From the NCBI RefSeq assembly GCF_026210795.1, contig NC_089446.1:1670001-1734000 (forward strand): 64,000 bases of DNA, given 5' to 3'. Source of the DNA: Rhizophagus irregularis (lineage: Eukaryota; Glomeromycota; Glomeromycetes; Glomerales; Glomeraceae). Position 1 is the first letter of the stretch, and the number at the start of each line of letters is the position of its first letter. The position numbers and the translations under genes were made by a program. Positions 33,433-44,782 of this stretch are shown in pieces. The notes under the pieces were generated by a model, which was not told the DNA's origin, made no database searches, and saw only the letters and a list, made by a program, of their open reading frames with translations.

Positions 33433-36400
33433 ATGGAGGATTCTAATGATTATAATAAAGATATATATAAGACAAATGCATTTTTTTCACCATATTCTGA
33501 AACTTTAGACTTCTTATTGTCACCATTTAATGATAATTTTGCTATAAATTTTTTACCAGTTGTTGAACCAGATTTTAATCATAATTTTACAAACATAGAT
33601 AGTTTTTCTCTTGAAACACCTTCTAAACCATCTATTAACCCTTCTTTAGAGTTACTTTCTGAGCCTTCTTTAGAGTTATCTTCTGAACCTTCTTCTGAAC
33701 CTTCTTGTGAAACTCCTTTTGAACTACCTTTTGAAGAACATTTTGAATCATTATCTGAACAGGTTTATCAATATAATCTTACTGTAGGAGATTATTTTGA
33801 TAATTGGCAATCAGTTGATACATTTATGCATCAATATTGTTTAGAAAGAGGGTTTGGATATCAAGTTTATCGAAATGATAAAGATCTAAATGATTTTACT
33901 ATTATACGACGTAAATCATTTTGTTGTTCTTCAAATGGAAAATATGAATCCAGAAAAGTAATAGATCAGAAATTGCATCGTTTACGTGGTACTATAAAGA
34001 CAAATTGTGAGTGGCATTGCAACTTCTTATTTCCAAAAATGGCAAATCAAGTAAAATGTATATCATTAAAAGATATACATAATCATGAAGTAAACCCTAC
34101 CCAATTACCTTATATTATTGCTAGATATAGACGTTTTAATAACGAAATGATAAAAGACTTAAAATTTTTTTGAATTGCAAAGTTGCACCTATTATACAAC
34201 TAGAAATTCTTAAAAGAAAGTATCCAGAACATGTATTTCATAAACAAGACGTTTATAATGCTATTTATAATTTATGCCAGAATAATAAAAATGAAAGACC
34301 TGACTCTTTATTATTTCTTGATATCTTATTTGAAAAAATGACTCAAGACCCACGTTAGAAAGTTTTTGTTCATCATACTGGTAGTAAAAATCACCTATCA
34401 GGTATATTTTGGATATCTCCCAGTCAACTAGAATTGTATAGGCGATTTTCTGATATAGTATTAAATAATAATACTTATAAAACTAACAAGTATAATATGT
34501 ACTTAAGTGTATTTATGATAAAAGATAACTATAGAAGATTTTGCAATGTGGCAAATGTTTTAATAGAAGATGAATTTTCTTCAACATACACTTGGATTTT
34601 ACAATGTTTGGTAAAAACAACTAGCAATATAATTCCAAAATCATTTTGGACTGATTTTGAACCTGGATTAATTAATGCTGTTGCTCAAGTTTTTCCAAAT
34701 ATACCACATTTTTATTGTATGTTCCATATATGGCAGAATATTATAAAGCATCTTAAATCCAAATTAGGTGAAAACTTTAGTAATTTTAGTAAAGTTTTCT
34801 ATGCATGTAGAAATGCATTATGTATAGAGATTTTTGAGCAACGTTGGGAATTTATGATAAAATCATTTCCAAACTGTGAACGTTATATAACTAGAATATT
34901 ATATAATAATAGAATTAGTTGGGCTAAAGCATATATGCCATTCCAATTTAATGGTGGTATACAAAGTACCCAAAGTGTAGAATCGTTTAATGGTATTATT
35001 AAAAGGTCTTTAAATAGTATAAATACACTTTGTGAGGTGGAAGAAGCTATAAATAAGAGACATGAAGAAGAAATTAGATATTGTCAATTAACAGATCTTA
35101 AAGCAAAGTATACAACAGTTGGACTTTCACATCTTTCTTCTCAATTTTTTTCAGATGTTGACACAGTTATTGTTGAATTCTTAACTCCTCTTATATTATC
35201 TTTACAACGTTTTCAAATTTTACAATCATTTACTTATGAAGGGCAATTAATATCTTGTTCATTTGATGTATGTATTATTTCTTAAAAAATAAAACTATTG
35301 ATATTGATTAACATTTATAAATAAAAAACATTATTTTTCATTACAGAACTCACCTTCTGATACTCCAGATGATAATTTTGTAGAAGATATAGTAGATGAA
35401 CCACAAGTAATGTTAAAATCTATATTAAATGATATGGATACATCAAATATTGTTGAAACTTAGAAAATTCGTCGAGTAGGAGGTATTTCTCAAAAAGAAA
35501 ATTTAGTAATTCTTTTTAATGATGGATCACATATTTGTATTTGTTTGGAAACAATTACAAAAGGAATAATTTGCCGCCATTTTTAGAGAATTATGCTTTA
35601 TTCACTGGTCAAAAACCAATATATCAGTAGCAGATATGTATCAGATATGTACCCGATATGTGTAGTATTAATGCAGAAAATCGGGTACCCGATATGTGTA
35701 AGATATATGTAAATATATATATCATATACATATCGGGTACCGATATGTATATGATATGTAAATGATATGTAGACGATATATATATTTACACATATCTTAC
35801 ACATATCGGGTACCCAATTTTCTGCATTAATACTACACATATCGGGTACATATCTGATACATATCTGCTACCCGATATATTGGTTTTTGACCAGTGATTC
35901 TAATACAGCAAAATTTCATATTAGTATTATTCCTATTAGATAGTACAAAGATGATATTTTAACGAAATTAAGTAGTAGTATACTTGAAAATTCATCTGTT
36001 CTTACAGCAGTAGAATCATCTGATACAGCAATGCTACATACAGTAAATTTTACTCTTCAAAGTTTGAAAAAGCATTTTCAAGGATCTTATAATAATGAAA
36101 TTATTCAACAAATTATTCCTAAAAAAAATAAATTTGGAGTAGCATTTTCAACTGCAAAGACTGCAATTAATATTGCATTAGAAACTGGATGTGATAACGA
36201 ATTAGTAAAATTGTTAAGAGATTTTATTTCAACTAAACAAAGAAGTCGAAATGCAGTTGATTTAGAAAATAATATGGACGTAGAAAATATTGAACATGAC
36301 GAAAATCAAAATAATATACTTCCTTTACAACAACAACTAATTGATATAACAGCAGATCCTTATGTTACTAAAATTCGGGGAGCTCCTTGTAAAAAAAGAA

Positions 36401-36573
36401 TAAAGAGTAGTATTGAAGTGATGGGAAGAAAAAAGGTAATGCATGAAACTTCAAATCATGTTAATGTACAAGAGACTGATGATAGTGAAAAAACATCAAA
36501 GTTACAATGAAAATGTTTGTTATGCAAAAAACCAGGACATTATCAAAAGAAATGTCCAAGTATAAGAGAGTAA
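33433..36573 (+). pseudogene. MULE transposase, FAR1-like, with SWIM and CCHC fingers, decayed
   Basis: ATG at 33433. Ser/Glu-rich start, then a FAR1-type DNA-binding region (DNWQSVDTFMHQYCLERGFG ... CEWHCNFLFPK ... DIHNHEVNP). The MULE core includes FWTDFEPGLINAVAQVFP, HFYCMFHIWQNIIKHLKSK and GGIQSTQSVESFNGIIKRSL. A SWIM zinc finger (CICLETITKGIICRHF) lies at 35540-35586 and a CCHC knuckle (CLLCKKPGHYQKKCP) at 36512-36556. Stops at 34170, 34356, 35461, 35941 and 36508, and frame changes, disrupt it. A CACTA-type MITE at 35603-35896 splits it just after the SWIM finger. MULE transposases cut and paste their element; this copy cannot make a full protein. Confidence 0.78.
35603..35896. mobile_element. 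CACTA-type MITE inside the MULE gene
   Basis: 294 bp, CACTGGTCAAAAACCAATAT to its complement ending TTTTTGACCAGTG, flanked by ATT (35600-35602, 35897-35899). Filled with CGGGTACCCGATATGTGTA words in both orientations, making it strongly palindromic. Removing it with one ATT joins ATGCTTTATT to CTAATACAGC in frame within the MULE gene. Confidence 0.9.
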
Positions 36574-36721
36574 GACAGTAAGTGTGATGTTAATGTAATG
36601 ATAAGATGCAGTGCATGATATATATAGGTTCGTTAGATCATTTGATTATCTAATAGTTGATAAAGTAATATATATATGCGCATTATACTAATTAATAATT
36701 CAATTGCATTACGTATTACTT

Positions 36722-37132
36722 AATTAGAGTGAACGCGAAATCGTACAATGTTGCGATACGTTTTTTAGGGGGAAGTGAAAAATCTATATAAAGAACTGCT
36801 GTCCGCAGGTGGGTGGGAGGAAAAAAATAAAGTTTTTTCTGAAAACTTTTTTTTTGATTCATTGCTTCTAATGAAACTTAATCATTTTTTACTCAATAAT
36901 CATAATAAAATATTCATTAGAAAGAGGAGAAAATTTTATATGTTTTTATTCATTTAAATTGTACTTTTTATTATATTTTTGATGATATAATGCCATGTTA
37001 AAAATTGGAATTTTTTAAATTTTTTTTTGTTTTTTTTTAAAAATAAAAATTTAAATTACGTAATATTTTATTTCTGGTGAATTTTACCTGTGGTGAATTT
37101 TACCCCTGGTGAGCGTTAAGATCACTCTAATT
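36722..37132. mobile_element. Possible MITE with TTAGAGTGA ends
   Basis: AATTAGAGTGAACGC at the left and GCGTTAAGATCACTCTAATT at the right are loosely complementary, and both neighbours read TAATTA. No coding sequence. Boundaries are uncertain because the flanks are AT-rich. Confidence 0.35.
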
Positions 37133-37139
37133 AAATTTA

Positions 37140-37840
37140 TCAAAAAAAAAAATAACGAAACTATTCTCCCAGTACTTTACCTTGATTACAAATGTCCAGT
37201 CATATTTTTTCATCTGACAATCCTACAAAAAAAAAAAAAATCAATTAAATTTATTAAAAAAAAATAATGAAAACACTTTCTCTGACCCTCCCTCACCTTA
37301 ATTTTAAGAGTCTGGTCATGTTTTTCATAAATTATGAAAAAATTAACAAAAAACTTTCACCGGTCCTCCTTTACCTTAATTTATAAATCCGTACATGTTT
37401 TTCGTCCGGCAATACTACAAAAAGAAAAATAAATAAGAAATTTATTAAATAAAAAAACAACGAAAAACCTTTTTCAGCCCCCTCCTTTACCTAAATCCCA
37501 AAGTCCAGTCATGTTTTTCGTCTAAAAACACTACAAAAAAGAAAAAAATAAATAAGTTAAATTTATTAAATAAAAAAATAACGAAAAACCTTTCCCTCAA
37601 CCCTTCCTTACCTCATTTCCAAAGTCCGGTCATATTTTTCGTCTGGCAACCTTACAATAAAGAAAAAATAAATAAATTTATTAAAATGGACCCTTTTCCG
37701 GTCCTTTCTTACTTCAAAAAGTCCGGTCATGCTTTTTGTCCGGCAACCCTACAAAACAAAAAATAAACTATTACATTTTTTAAATAAAAACTTTCTGTTC
37801 AGACCCTCCTTAGTTCTTTACCTCATAATTTTTGTCCAGA
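37140..37840 (-). repeat. Array C: tandem intron-exon-like modules
   Basis: Seven diverged units of about 80-120 bp. On the minus strand each reads TTTTTTGTAG-like acceptor, then an exon-like module such as GTTGCCAGACGAAAAATATG with ACCGGACTTTGGAAATGAG, then GTAAGG, then an AT-rich spacer. Modules are best seen near 37195, 37310, 37390, 37500, 37630 and 37730. Same design as arrays A and B but different sequence. It lies within the 6.6-kb non-autonomous hAT. Confidence 0.65.
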
Positions 37841-37844
37841 AACC

Positions 37845-38140
37845 AGGACCCCGGATATCTCCAAAACAGGTTATAAGTCACACTTTCGGCAGATTGGCCC
37901 ATTTTTCAGGGGTTCAAAAAATCGTTTTTTGTAAATATCTCGGCATCCAGTAGTCCAATTTTGATGAACATTTTTTTAAATTGTAGAGCTAAATGAGGGC
38001 TACAAAATAAAAAAAAGTTCATTAAAATTGAATTACTGGATGCTGAGATATTTACAAAATAAGATTTTTTGAGTTTCAGCAAAAAGGGTGTTTTTGGCCA
38101 AAAGTCCATTATGACCTTTATATTAGATATCCGGGGTCCT
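37845..38140. mobile_element. hAT-type palindromic MITE, copy 2
   Basis: 296 bp, AGGACCCCGGATATCT to AGATATCCGGGGTCCT, perfect terminal repeats, flanked by the identical 8-bp duplication CAGAAACC (37837-37844, 38141-38148). Reverse-complement relative of 1527-1821. It lies at the 5' (minus-strand) edge of array C. Confidence 0.9.
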
Positions 38141-38635
38141 CAGAAACCTCAATACAAGAAAAAAGAGATCATCAGATGATTTGTACTATGCAATCTGTTT
38201 GATAATTTAACTTTCCTGTGCCGGATTGGTGTAAATCATTGACAATTTGATAAATTTGGCAAATTTCAGCAATTATGTCTGTATAAATTCAATATGGCTG
38301 AATACGGCATTGTGTCAAAAAAAAAATCCATGCCAAAATTAATTACGACGCATCTTACAGACATAATGCCGAAACTGTAATTAATTCGCGGAGAAGTATA
38401 AGATTATCTTTTATATCAGATCGGTAGATCATAATTCATAATGTTGCTGAAACTATATGTATATCATATGATGTACTATGCCGAAACAGTTACAGAAGCT
38501 TAAACAGTTTCGGCAAGTTTTGGCAGTTACGGCATTTTAACATTTTAGACCAATTTTGCAAAACTAGTTTCAGCAGTTTCGCATACGCCATCCCGCCGAA
38601 ACCTCCTAGTTTCGGCAAGCAACCTTAGAAACAAC

Positions 38636-39008
38636 TCATATGATGATTCAATCTTAACAAAATTTCTTTCTAAAATAATAAACTTTATAAATTTTGTTTT
38701 ACAAAATATAGGAATGATATAAATTGTTAAATATAAAAGTTCACATTATATGAGAATATGCAAGATAAATAAAACAGAAATATTCCTCTCTTAATGGCTC
38801 AAAACTCTGGAAACTGAAACTGTTTTTATAAAATCCGAAATTAATTTTAATAGTACCCAAAATTATATTTGAAGTTATTTGAATTCTTCAAGCCAAAATA
38901 CATTAAATAATATAATTATTTTTATATTAAAAAATTTTGAAACTGAAATTATTCCAGAACTGTTTTTATAAAATCCAAAATTATATTTGAATTCCAAAAT
39001 ACATTAAA
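38636..39008. other. AT-rich DNA, no gene seen
   Basis: Simple AT-rich sequence with two partly similar blocks (AAACTGAAA...TTTTTATAAAATCC at 38815 and 38945). Nothing further is supported. Confidence 0.5.
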
Positions 39009-39010
39009 TA

Positions 39011-40581
39011 CAGTCCCCTCTCGATATAACGAACCCTAGGTTCCAGCTGATCAGGGCTTCGTTATAAGCAACTTTGTTAACACTATAACGAATTATTCGG
39101 TATTGTATAATGAATTCTTCGGTATAGGAATATCGGTTATACAGATCATGTGACTTGTTGATCTGATTACCGATAATTTAACATTTTTTTTAATCTTTTT
39201 TTTATAGGGGTGCTTTCTAAACTTCAAAATAGATGCCTAGAATGAGAAGTAAGTGGGAACTGGGGGTTTTTTATATTAATTTCGTTTAAAAACATTTACT
39301 AATGTTCTTTTTTTATTTTTTTTATTGTAGGAAACTTCCTGGACTTCGAAATGGACGCCTGAGACGAGAAGTAAGTGGGAACTCAATTTTTTTTATTTAA
39401 GAACATTTACTAATGTTCTTTTTTTATTTTTTTATTATAGGGAACTTCCTGGACTTCGAAATGGACGCTTGAGACAAGAAGTAAGTGGGGAACTCAATTT
39501 TTTTTATTAATTTCGTTTAAGAACATTTACTAATGTTCTTTTTTATTTTTTTTATTGTAGGGACTTCGAAATGGACGCTTGAGACAAGAAGTAAGTGGGG
39601 AACTCGATTTTTTTTATTAATTTCATTTAAGAACATTTACTAATGTTCTTTTTTATTTTTTTTATTGTAGGGACTTCGAAATGGACGCTTGGGACAAGAA
39701 GTAAGTGGGACAACTCAATTTTTTCTTTTAATTTCGTTTAAGAACATTTACTAATGTTCTTTTTTATTTTTTTTATTGTAGGGACTTCGAAATGGACGCT
39801 TGAGACAAGAAGTAAGTGGGACAACTCAATTTTTTCTTTTAATTTCGTTTAAGAATATTTACTAATATTCTTTTTTATTTTTTTTTATTGTAGGAATGAA
39901 CGCTTGAGACAAGAAGTAAGTGGGACAACTCAATTTTTTCTTTTAATTTCGTTTAAGAACATTTACTAATGTTCTTTTTTTATTTTTTTATTATAGGGAA
40001 TGCTTCCTGAAGTGTTCTATATAAAAATGTTTATTATAATTCCTTTTTTTTGTAGGAATGCTGTTTAACAATAACTGACTATATAATAAATAAATTATTA
40101 ATGATATATTAATTTAACTAGGAGTGTCCTTACCCCTGTGATAAATATAAATTAATAACAATTCACATCAAATTCTAATACAACCGAATTAATGTAAATT
40201 AATGTAATTCTGCCTAAATATTAAATAAAATAGCCAGAATTATTAATCCTGATACGATCCTGATACAATCCTGATCCATAATTTAAATATAAAACACAGG
40301 GGTGATATTTAATGTCATAATGCATCAATATTTATTAATAATTACATTTAATTATAAAGAAATTCTTCGTTATAACTGAAAAAAATTCGTTATAAAAAAA
40401 ATCCGTTATATCGAGAGGCATTTTTATATAAGAAATTCACACACTTTACTTCGTACTACGTTATACGGTAAATAAATAGTAAACCAAGGTTTTTTTCATA
40501 TTTAAAATCGGTACCACACTGTATGATCCGTTATATCATGTTATTCGCTATATCGAGGTTCGCTGTAGAGAGGGGTGACTG
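39011..40581. mobile_element. pogo/Tigger-like non-autonomous element
   Basis: Ends CAGTCCCCTCTCGATATAAC and the complement CGCTGTAGAGAGGGGTGACTG, with TA on each side (39009-39010, 40582-40583). Subterminal CGTTATA/CGATATA words are typical of pogo-like Tc1/mariner elements. No transposase frame remains. The middle holds array B. Confidence 0.75.
39200..40020 (+). repeat. Array B: tandem intron-exon-like modules
   Basis: Seven consecutive units. Exon-like modules lie at 39208-39248, 39331-39370, 39441-39480, 39561-39590, 39671-39700, 39782-39811 and 39894-39915, then a last acceptor before 39997. The core module is GGACTTCGAAATGGACGCTT plus GAGACAAGAA (30 nt, reading GLRNGRLRQE in one frame). 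Intron-like spacers are 70-82 bp. They start GTAAGTGGG, contain the hairpin AAGAACATTTACTAATGTTC with a TACTAAT loop, and end with a pyrimidine tract and TATTGTAG. Copies are very similar, so this is the freshest of the three arrays. Confidence 0.8.
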
Positions 40582-40583
40582 TA

Positions 40584-41142
40584 CATTGAAATTTAATAAT
40601 GCCGACCATCAGTAAAAATGCCATTTTTGTTGGATTATTGTATTCTCACGTGATTAATAATAAAAATGCTGAATATAGCAATGAATAATGTCAATCCTAG
40701 CCAAAATTTAAAGTTGCTAAAGTTTCATATTACTGACTTTACTAGTATGGAGAAACGCCAGATTCTGGCTATAAATTTCCAAAAATTTGAGTATTAAATA
40801 AGATTTTTTTAAATAATTTTGACCTAAACTAAGTTGCATTTGGTTTTTATTTAGTTTTTTAAGACTTTATTTTGTTTAGTTTTTTAAGACTTTATTTTGT
40901 TTTTTTAGAGTTTACATTCTTATATTTTCTTATATTTTGTCACGCATATATGCTATAATATAAGTTTAGTAAAATATTTCCTTTGGTCAAAAAAGTTATT
41001 GTATACGGTTTTTTTTTTATTTATTGGGAAAGTTTGTTAGTGAGGAACGAGAGATTCTAAAAAAAAAATTTTTATTAATTATAAAGCCTGTATAATTATA
41101 ACTTAGTTATAACTTGCCGATCATTTTCTTCGATTGAGTGCT
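40584..41142. other. AT-rich DNA, no gene seen
   Basis: A short tandem TTTAGTTTTTTAAGACTTTATTTTG pair lies at 40855-40905. No coding evidence. Confidence 0.5.
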
Positions 41143-41150
41143 AATCTATC

Positions 41151-41489
41151 CAGTGATGGCAAATGACTAGGTCATTTGCCCATTTTGAGATGACCTCCGA
41201 ATGACCTTCGAATGACCTAGTCATTTAGGTCATTTGTCATTTGAGTCATTTAAAATTAATGCTTTATAATTCAGGCCAAGTTAATGATGCCGGCCAGAAT
41301 TATGAACTTCTAATATCATGTGAAAATTTTATCCATGAAATAGTGAAATTGTATGAATAGTTCTGGCCAGAATTATAATGTAATTTTTAAATGACTAGGT
41401 CATTTGTCATTTAATGTTGAAATGACCCAAATGACACGTGACCAGTCATTTGAGTTATTTGAGGTCATTTGAGTCACTGGCCAACACTG
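41151..41489. mobile_element. hAT-type MITE (CAGTGATGGCAAATGAC ends)
   Basis: 339 bp, CAGTGATGGCAAATGACTAG to the complement of CAGTGTTGGCCAGTGACTCA, flanked by AATCTATC (41143-41150) and GATCTATC (41490-41497), an 8-bp duplication with one mismatch. Filled with AATGACCTAGTCATTTG words and a central inverted TTCTGGCCAGAATTAT. Non-coding. Confidence 0.85.
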
Positions 41490-41803
41490 GATCTATCCCT
41501 GAGCAATTGAACAATTTTGGACAAATTTGGACAAGTTTTTGGACAGGGTTTTGCTTATGTCCAAAACCTTGTTCAAAACCTTAAAGTTAAAAATTGTATC
41601 CAAAACCAGGGCTTAAATAATATAATTAAAAATTTTTGAAACTGAAATTATTTCCGAAACTACTTTTTTTAGAAAATAGGTTAGGGTCACATGTATATTT
41701 GAGACGATAAGTTCATTCTCCATAATATTCAACAGATCCTTATTCACCGTTTATATTGTTATCCTGTCAACGATTAAAGCTGACTGAAAAACTTTAACGC
41801 TTT

Positions 41804-41992
41804 AACAGGTTAACTGGAGTTTAACTTAAAGTTGATCACAAATAATCACGTGAAATAATGTTGGATGTTCAGTTAAAGAAAATAGGTTTTTATTAAAATA
41901 ATGTAAGATTTTAAATATGATGAAAAATATAGATAATCTCTTGGTTGCGAAATTAACTATCTTGAATTATACTACTGAAAATAATACTCTTT
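41804..41992 (+). repeat. Dispersed repeat, direct copy of 56075-56268
   Basis: AACAGGTTAACTGG through TTGGATGTTCAGTTAAA and AAAATAATGTAAGATTTT to TACTACTG. It matches 56075-56268 with scattered substitutions and one indel of about 14 bp near the left end. Possibly a solo LTR or terminal part of an unknown element. No ends defined. Confidence 0.7.
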
Positions 41993-41999
41993 TCGTATA

Positions 42000-43000
42000 A
42001 CTCGAATACTACAATACAATTCTTAACTAACTGACTGACCTCCCCTTCTACTTGGTAAAATCCTATCACTATTTATAATAAAATAAAAATCAAGAATATT
42101 TGATAAAATAAATAAAACAAATATAATAAATAAATAAAATAAATAAAATAAAATAAATATAACAAATAAAATAAAATAAAATAAATAAATCAAATTTATC
42201 AAATTTATCAGATTTATCAGATTTATCAAATAAATCAAGAAAATCAAAAAAATCAAAAAAATCAAGGGATCTATGAAATGATCTACAAAATTGATCTACA
42301 TAAAATTACTGCGCCACATTCAATATTATTCCATATAGTCATATAGATTTTTCTTTATGATCTCTATTGCATATAGGACAGAATGCTGAACTATTAAGAT
42401 TAAAACTGTCACTATAAATAATATCTGTATCCAATACTTAAAAAATTTGGCTTAATAAAGAAGTTCATTGACGAAATGCATAAATCTTTTATTTTTCGCA
42501 CTGAGACATTTATTTAGAAACTCATTCATGAAAAATTATGATTAAAAATAGATATGAAAAATGCTCTATTTTAATAAGGAATTACGTAATTAAAGATTTT
42601 TTTAGCGTATCTGCAGTTGATCTATAGTTAGAAAATTTAGATCGGCAAATTCTATGTATCCAGGGTTACCCTGAATTTTTAACAGCATTTCAAATTTAAA
42701 TATCAAATTTTGCACAAGATTGATTTTATTACTTTTAAAGGCTAAAATAATCAGACAAAAATGAAATTATACAACTTTTGAGAATTAGAACAACGTGTAT
42801 TTATTAAAAAATGCAAGATTAATGAACAGTTTCACAAACTGCAAATAAAAATTAGTGTTTTTTAATAAATCTAATTCTTAAAAATTGTATACTTTTATTG
42901 GTGTTTTTTAATAAATACACATTCTAATTCTCAAAAGTTGTATAATTTTATTCTTGTAAAATTTACTTCTTAACAACTAAATTAATAATTTTATCAAAAA
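42000..43000. other. AT-rich DNA with an AATAAA-type low-complexity tract
   Basis: 42070-42260 is (AATAAAATAAATAAAAT)n and ATCAAATTTATC repeats. 42700-42960 contains a loose inverted pair (GAGAATTAGAACAACGTGTATT and TAAATACACATTCTAATTCTC). No gene supported. Confidence 0.55.
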
Positions 43001-43019
43001 GATTCTTATCTTAATACTT

Positions 43020-43414
43020 GTTTTTATCACCATAACCTTCGCCGTTCTTTTAAATTATAATCAAAAAGCTTATCCAACTGGATTTGGTCGATACATAGAT
43101 GGTAGAGCTTCTACGAAAAATGACACACTTTCAAAATGATTTTCAAAAATAAAATTGCCTAAATTAGGTCCAATACTTAAAAGTCCATTTATTCATGGGC
43201 CTAGTTTAAGTTCAGTATGGAAAGGTTTGGATTCTTTTTGTGGTAAACTAAAACTAGTGGAACAGGATAAAATAAAAAATATTTTGAATGGGATTTTACT
43301 CATAATGATATTGAAGTTTATGATAATAAGGGTAACCATTTAAGTTCTATAGATCCTTCTAATGGGAATATGACTAAGCCACCAGTAAAAGGAAGAAAAA
43401 TCAATATATCATAA
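43020..43414 (+). pseudogene. Colicin-E3-like cytotoxic RNase domain, broken fragment
   Basis: Two frames together resemble the C-terminal rRNA-cleaving domain of colicin E3-type proteins (Pfam Cytotoxic). The first frame (43155 onwards) covers a Gly/Pro-rich lead-in. After a one-base shift near 43270 the second frame runs to a stop at 43412 and contains a D-x2-H-x3-E arrangement near 43289-43312 and a final PPVKGRK. In colicin E3 the Asp, His and Glu at this spacing are the catalytic residues. An earlier stop (43138) and no credible start show it is not a working gene as read. Bacterial-type domains of this kind in a fungus suggest transfer or an old secreted toxin family; that is inference. 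No immunity-like gene is adjacent. Confidence 0.5.
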
Positions 43415-44126
43415 TATATATCATACTACTAGCCTATTCATTTTTTAATATTATCAGTTATATATTTATAGTAATTTAGTTTAACCTTCAGTATAATTTA
43501 ACAAAATAATTTAATAAAATGATACATTTTTTAATAATTAACAATGTTTATTTCAACTATTTATGAATATATCACCAATGTTCCCTTTTCTTTTTTTTGG
43601 ATGTAATTACTCTCCAATGTTTGTTTTTAGTTTTTGCATGTCCCAGACGATTGCTTTTGGCTACATAAATCATTTTTATTAATAATATTAATAATTCCCA
43701 AAACTTTCTGAAAAAAGGTTGATGAATTAATTATTCATTTTTTGCAGACATAAACTAATGACGTTCTACTGTACATGAAAAAACCTTGGCAAAAATTTTT
43801 CTGATATTATACTGCGCATTTCAGGTTTTCAATTTCTCATGACAAAAGTTTCATTATTCACGTGATTTGAAAAAAAATATGAACAATACAGTACCTTTAA
43901 GATCTAACCGATCTAAAGAAAGGATTACCTCATTTAAATTCTCGGATTTTGTTTGTAGTGGTATAATTATTACATTTGAACCAAGAGGGTATATTTTTTA
44001 AATGGACTAAAAATATCGATACCATTAATTCCACACGAAAACCTAAGTTGGACATACTGTGAAGTTGCTCATCTACCAGGTGTCATGAAAACAAATTTAT
44101 ATAAGAAAACCCAGAAGGCAAGAAAT
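43415..44126. other. AT-rich DNA, no gene seen
   Basis: No open frame of note. Short stretches such as 43930-44120 look like decayed coding DNA but cannot be assigned. Confidence 0.45.
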
Positions 44127-44439
44127 ATACACTGGTTAAAAACTAATATATCGGTGTAAACGGTCGAATATCAAGCATGAAAAGATAATAAAATTCAATC
44201 ACCAAATGTAATTGCCAAGTATTAGGAACGAACAAATTAATTATGAATTGGCGTAGATGGATAAATAATTAGCCGAAAAGGATAAACATTTAGGAAGAGT
44301 AATGATCTACATGATGTAATATTTATCGAATAATTGACAAAGAACCAATAGAATAATTAGAGTTGATCAATTGCGGCTTAGCATCTTTGACAATAACAAC
44401 AATTAGAAAGAATAATTATAAGCCACAAAAGATAGATTA

Positions 44440-44782
44440 TAAGCAAAACACATAAAGTGGAAAGATAGCGAATTAAAAGAACATATAAAATAATGTCAGA
44501 AAGATTAAAGAACATAAAATAATATAAAAAGATAATATAAAAGATAATATAATAATATAAAAAGATAATACAAAGATAATATAAAAAGATAGTATAAAGA
44601 CGGAATATAAAAGATAACATATTAAAAAAGAATATATATAAAAAGATAACATATTAAAATAGAAGATACATGCATATTAAAAATAGCATATTAAAAGATA
44701 GCGTATTTAAAATATAGATAGCATATTAGAAAGATAGTTCAAAGATAATACATAAAAAGAACATAAAAGATAGTATATAAAT
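44440..44782. repeat. AAAGATAATATAA-type low-complexity repeats
   Basis: Irregular repeats of AAAAGATAATATAAAAGATAGCATATT. They resume after the nested MITE at 46267 (ATATAGATAGCATATATTAG), confirming that the MITE interrupted a continuous tract. Confidence 0.7.

Larger units (their letters stand above)
32035..38627. mobile_element. Non-autonomous hAT element, 6.6 kb, with nested insertions
   Basis: Ends TAAGGTTGCTTGCCGAAACC and the complement GTTTCGGCAAGCAACCTTA, flanked by the perfect 8-bp duplication GAAACAAC (32027-32034, 38628-38635). Subterminal DNA on both sides has CGAAACTGC/GCAGTTTCG words (32085-32160, 38440-38600). There is no hAT transposase inside. The interior holds a CACTA-type MITE, a decayed MULE gene, an intron-exon-like array and an hAT MITE. 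Confidence 0.88.

Noticed and set aside
32035..38627. The MULE gene as the transposase of the surrounding element
   Set aside because: The element's ends and 8-bp duplication are hAT-type, so the MULE gene is a passenger or nested insertion.
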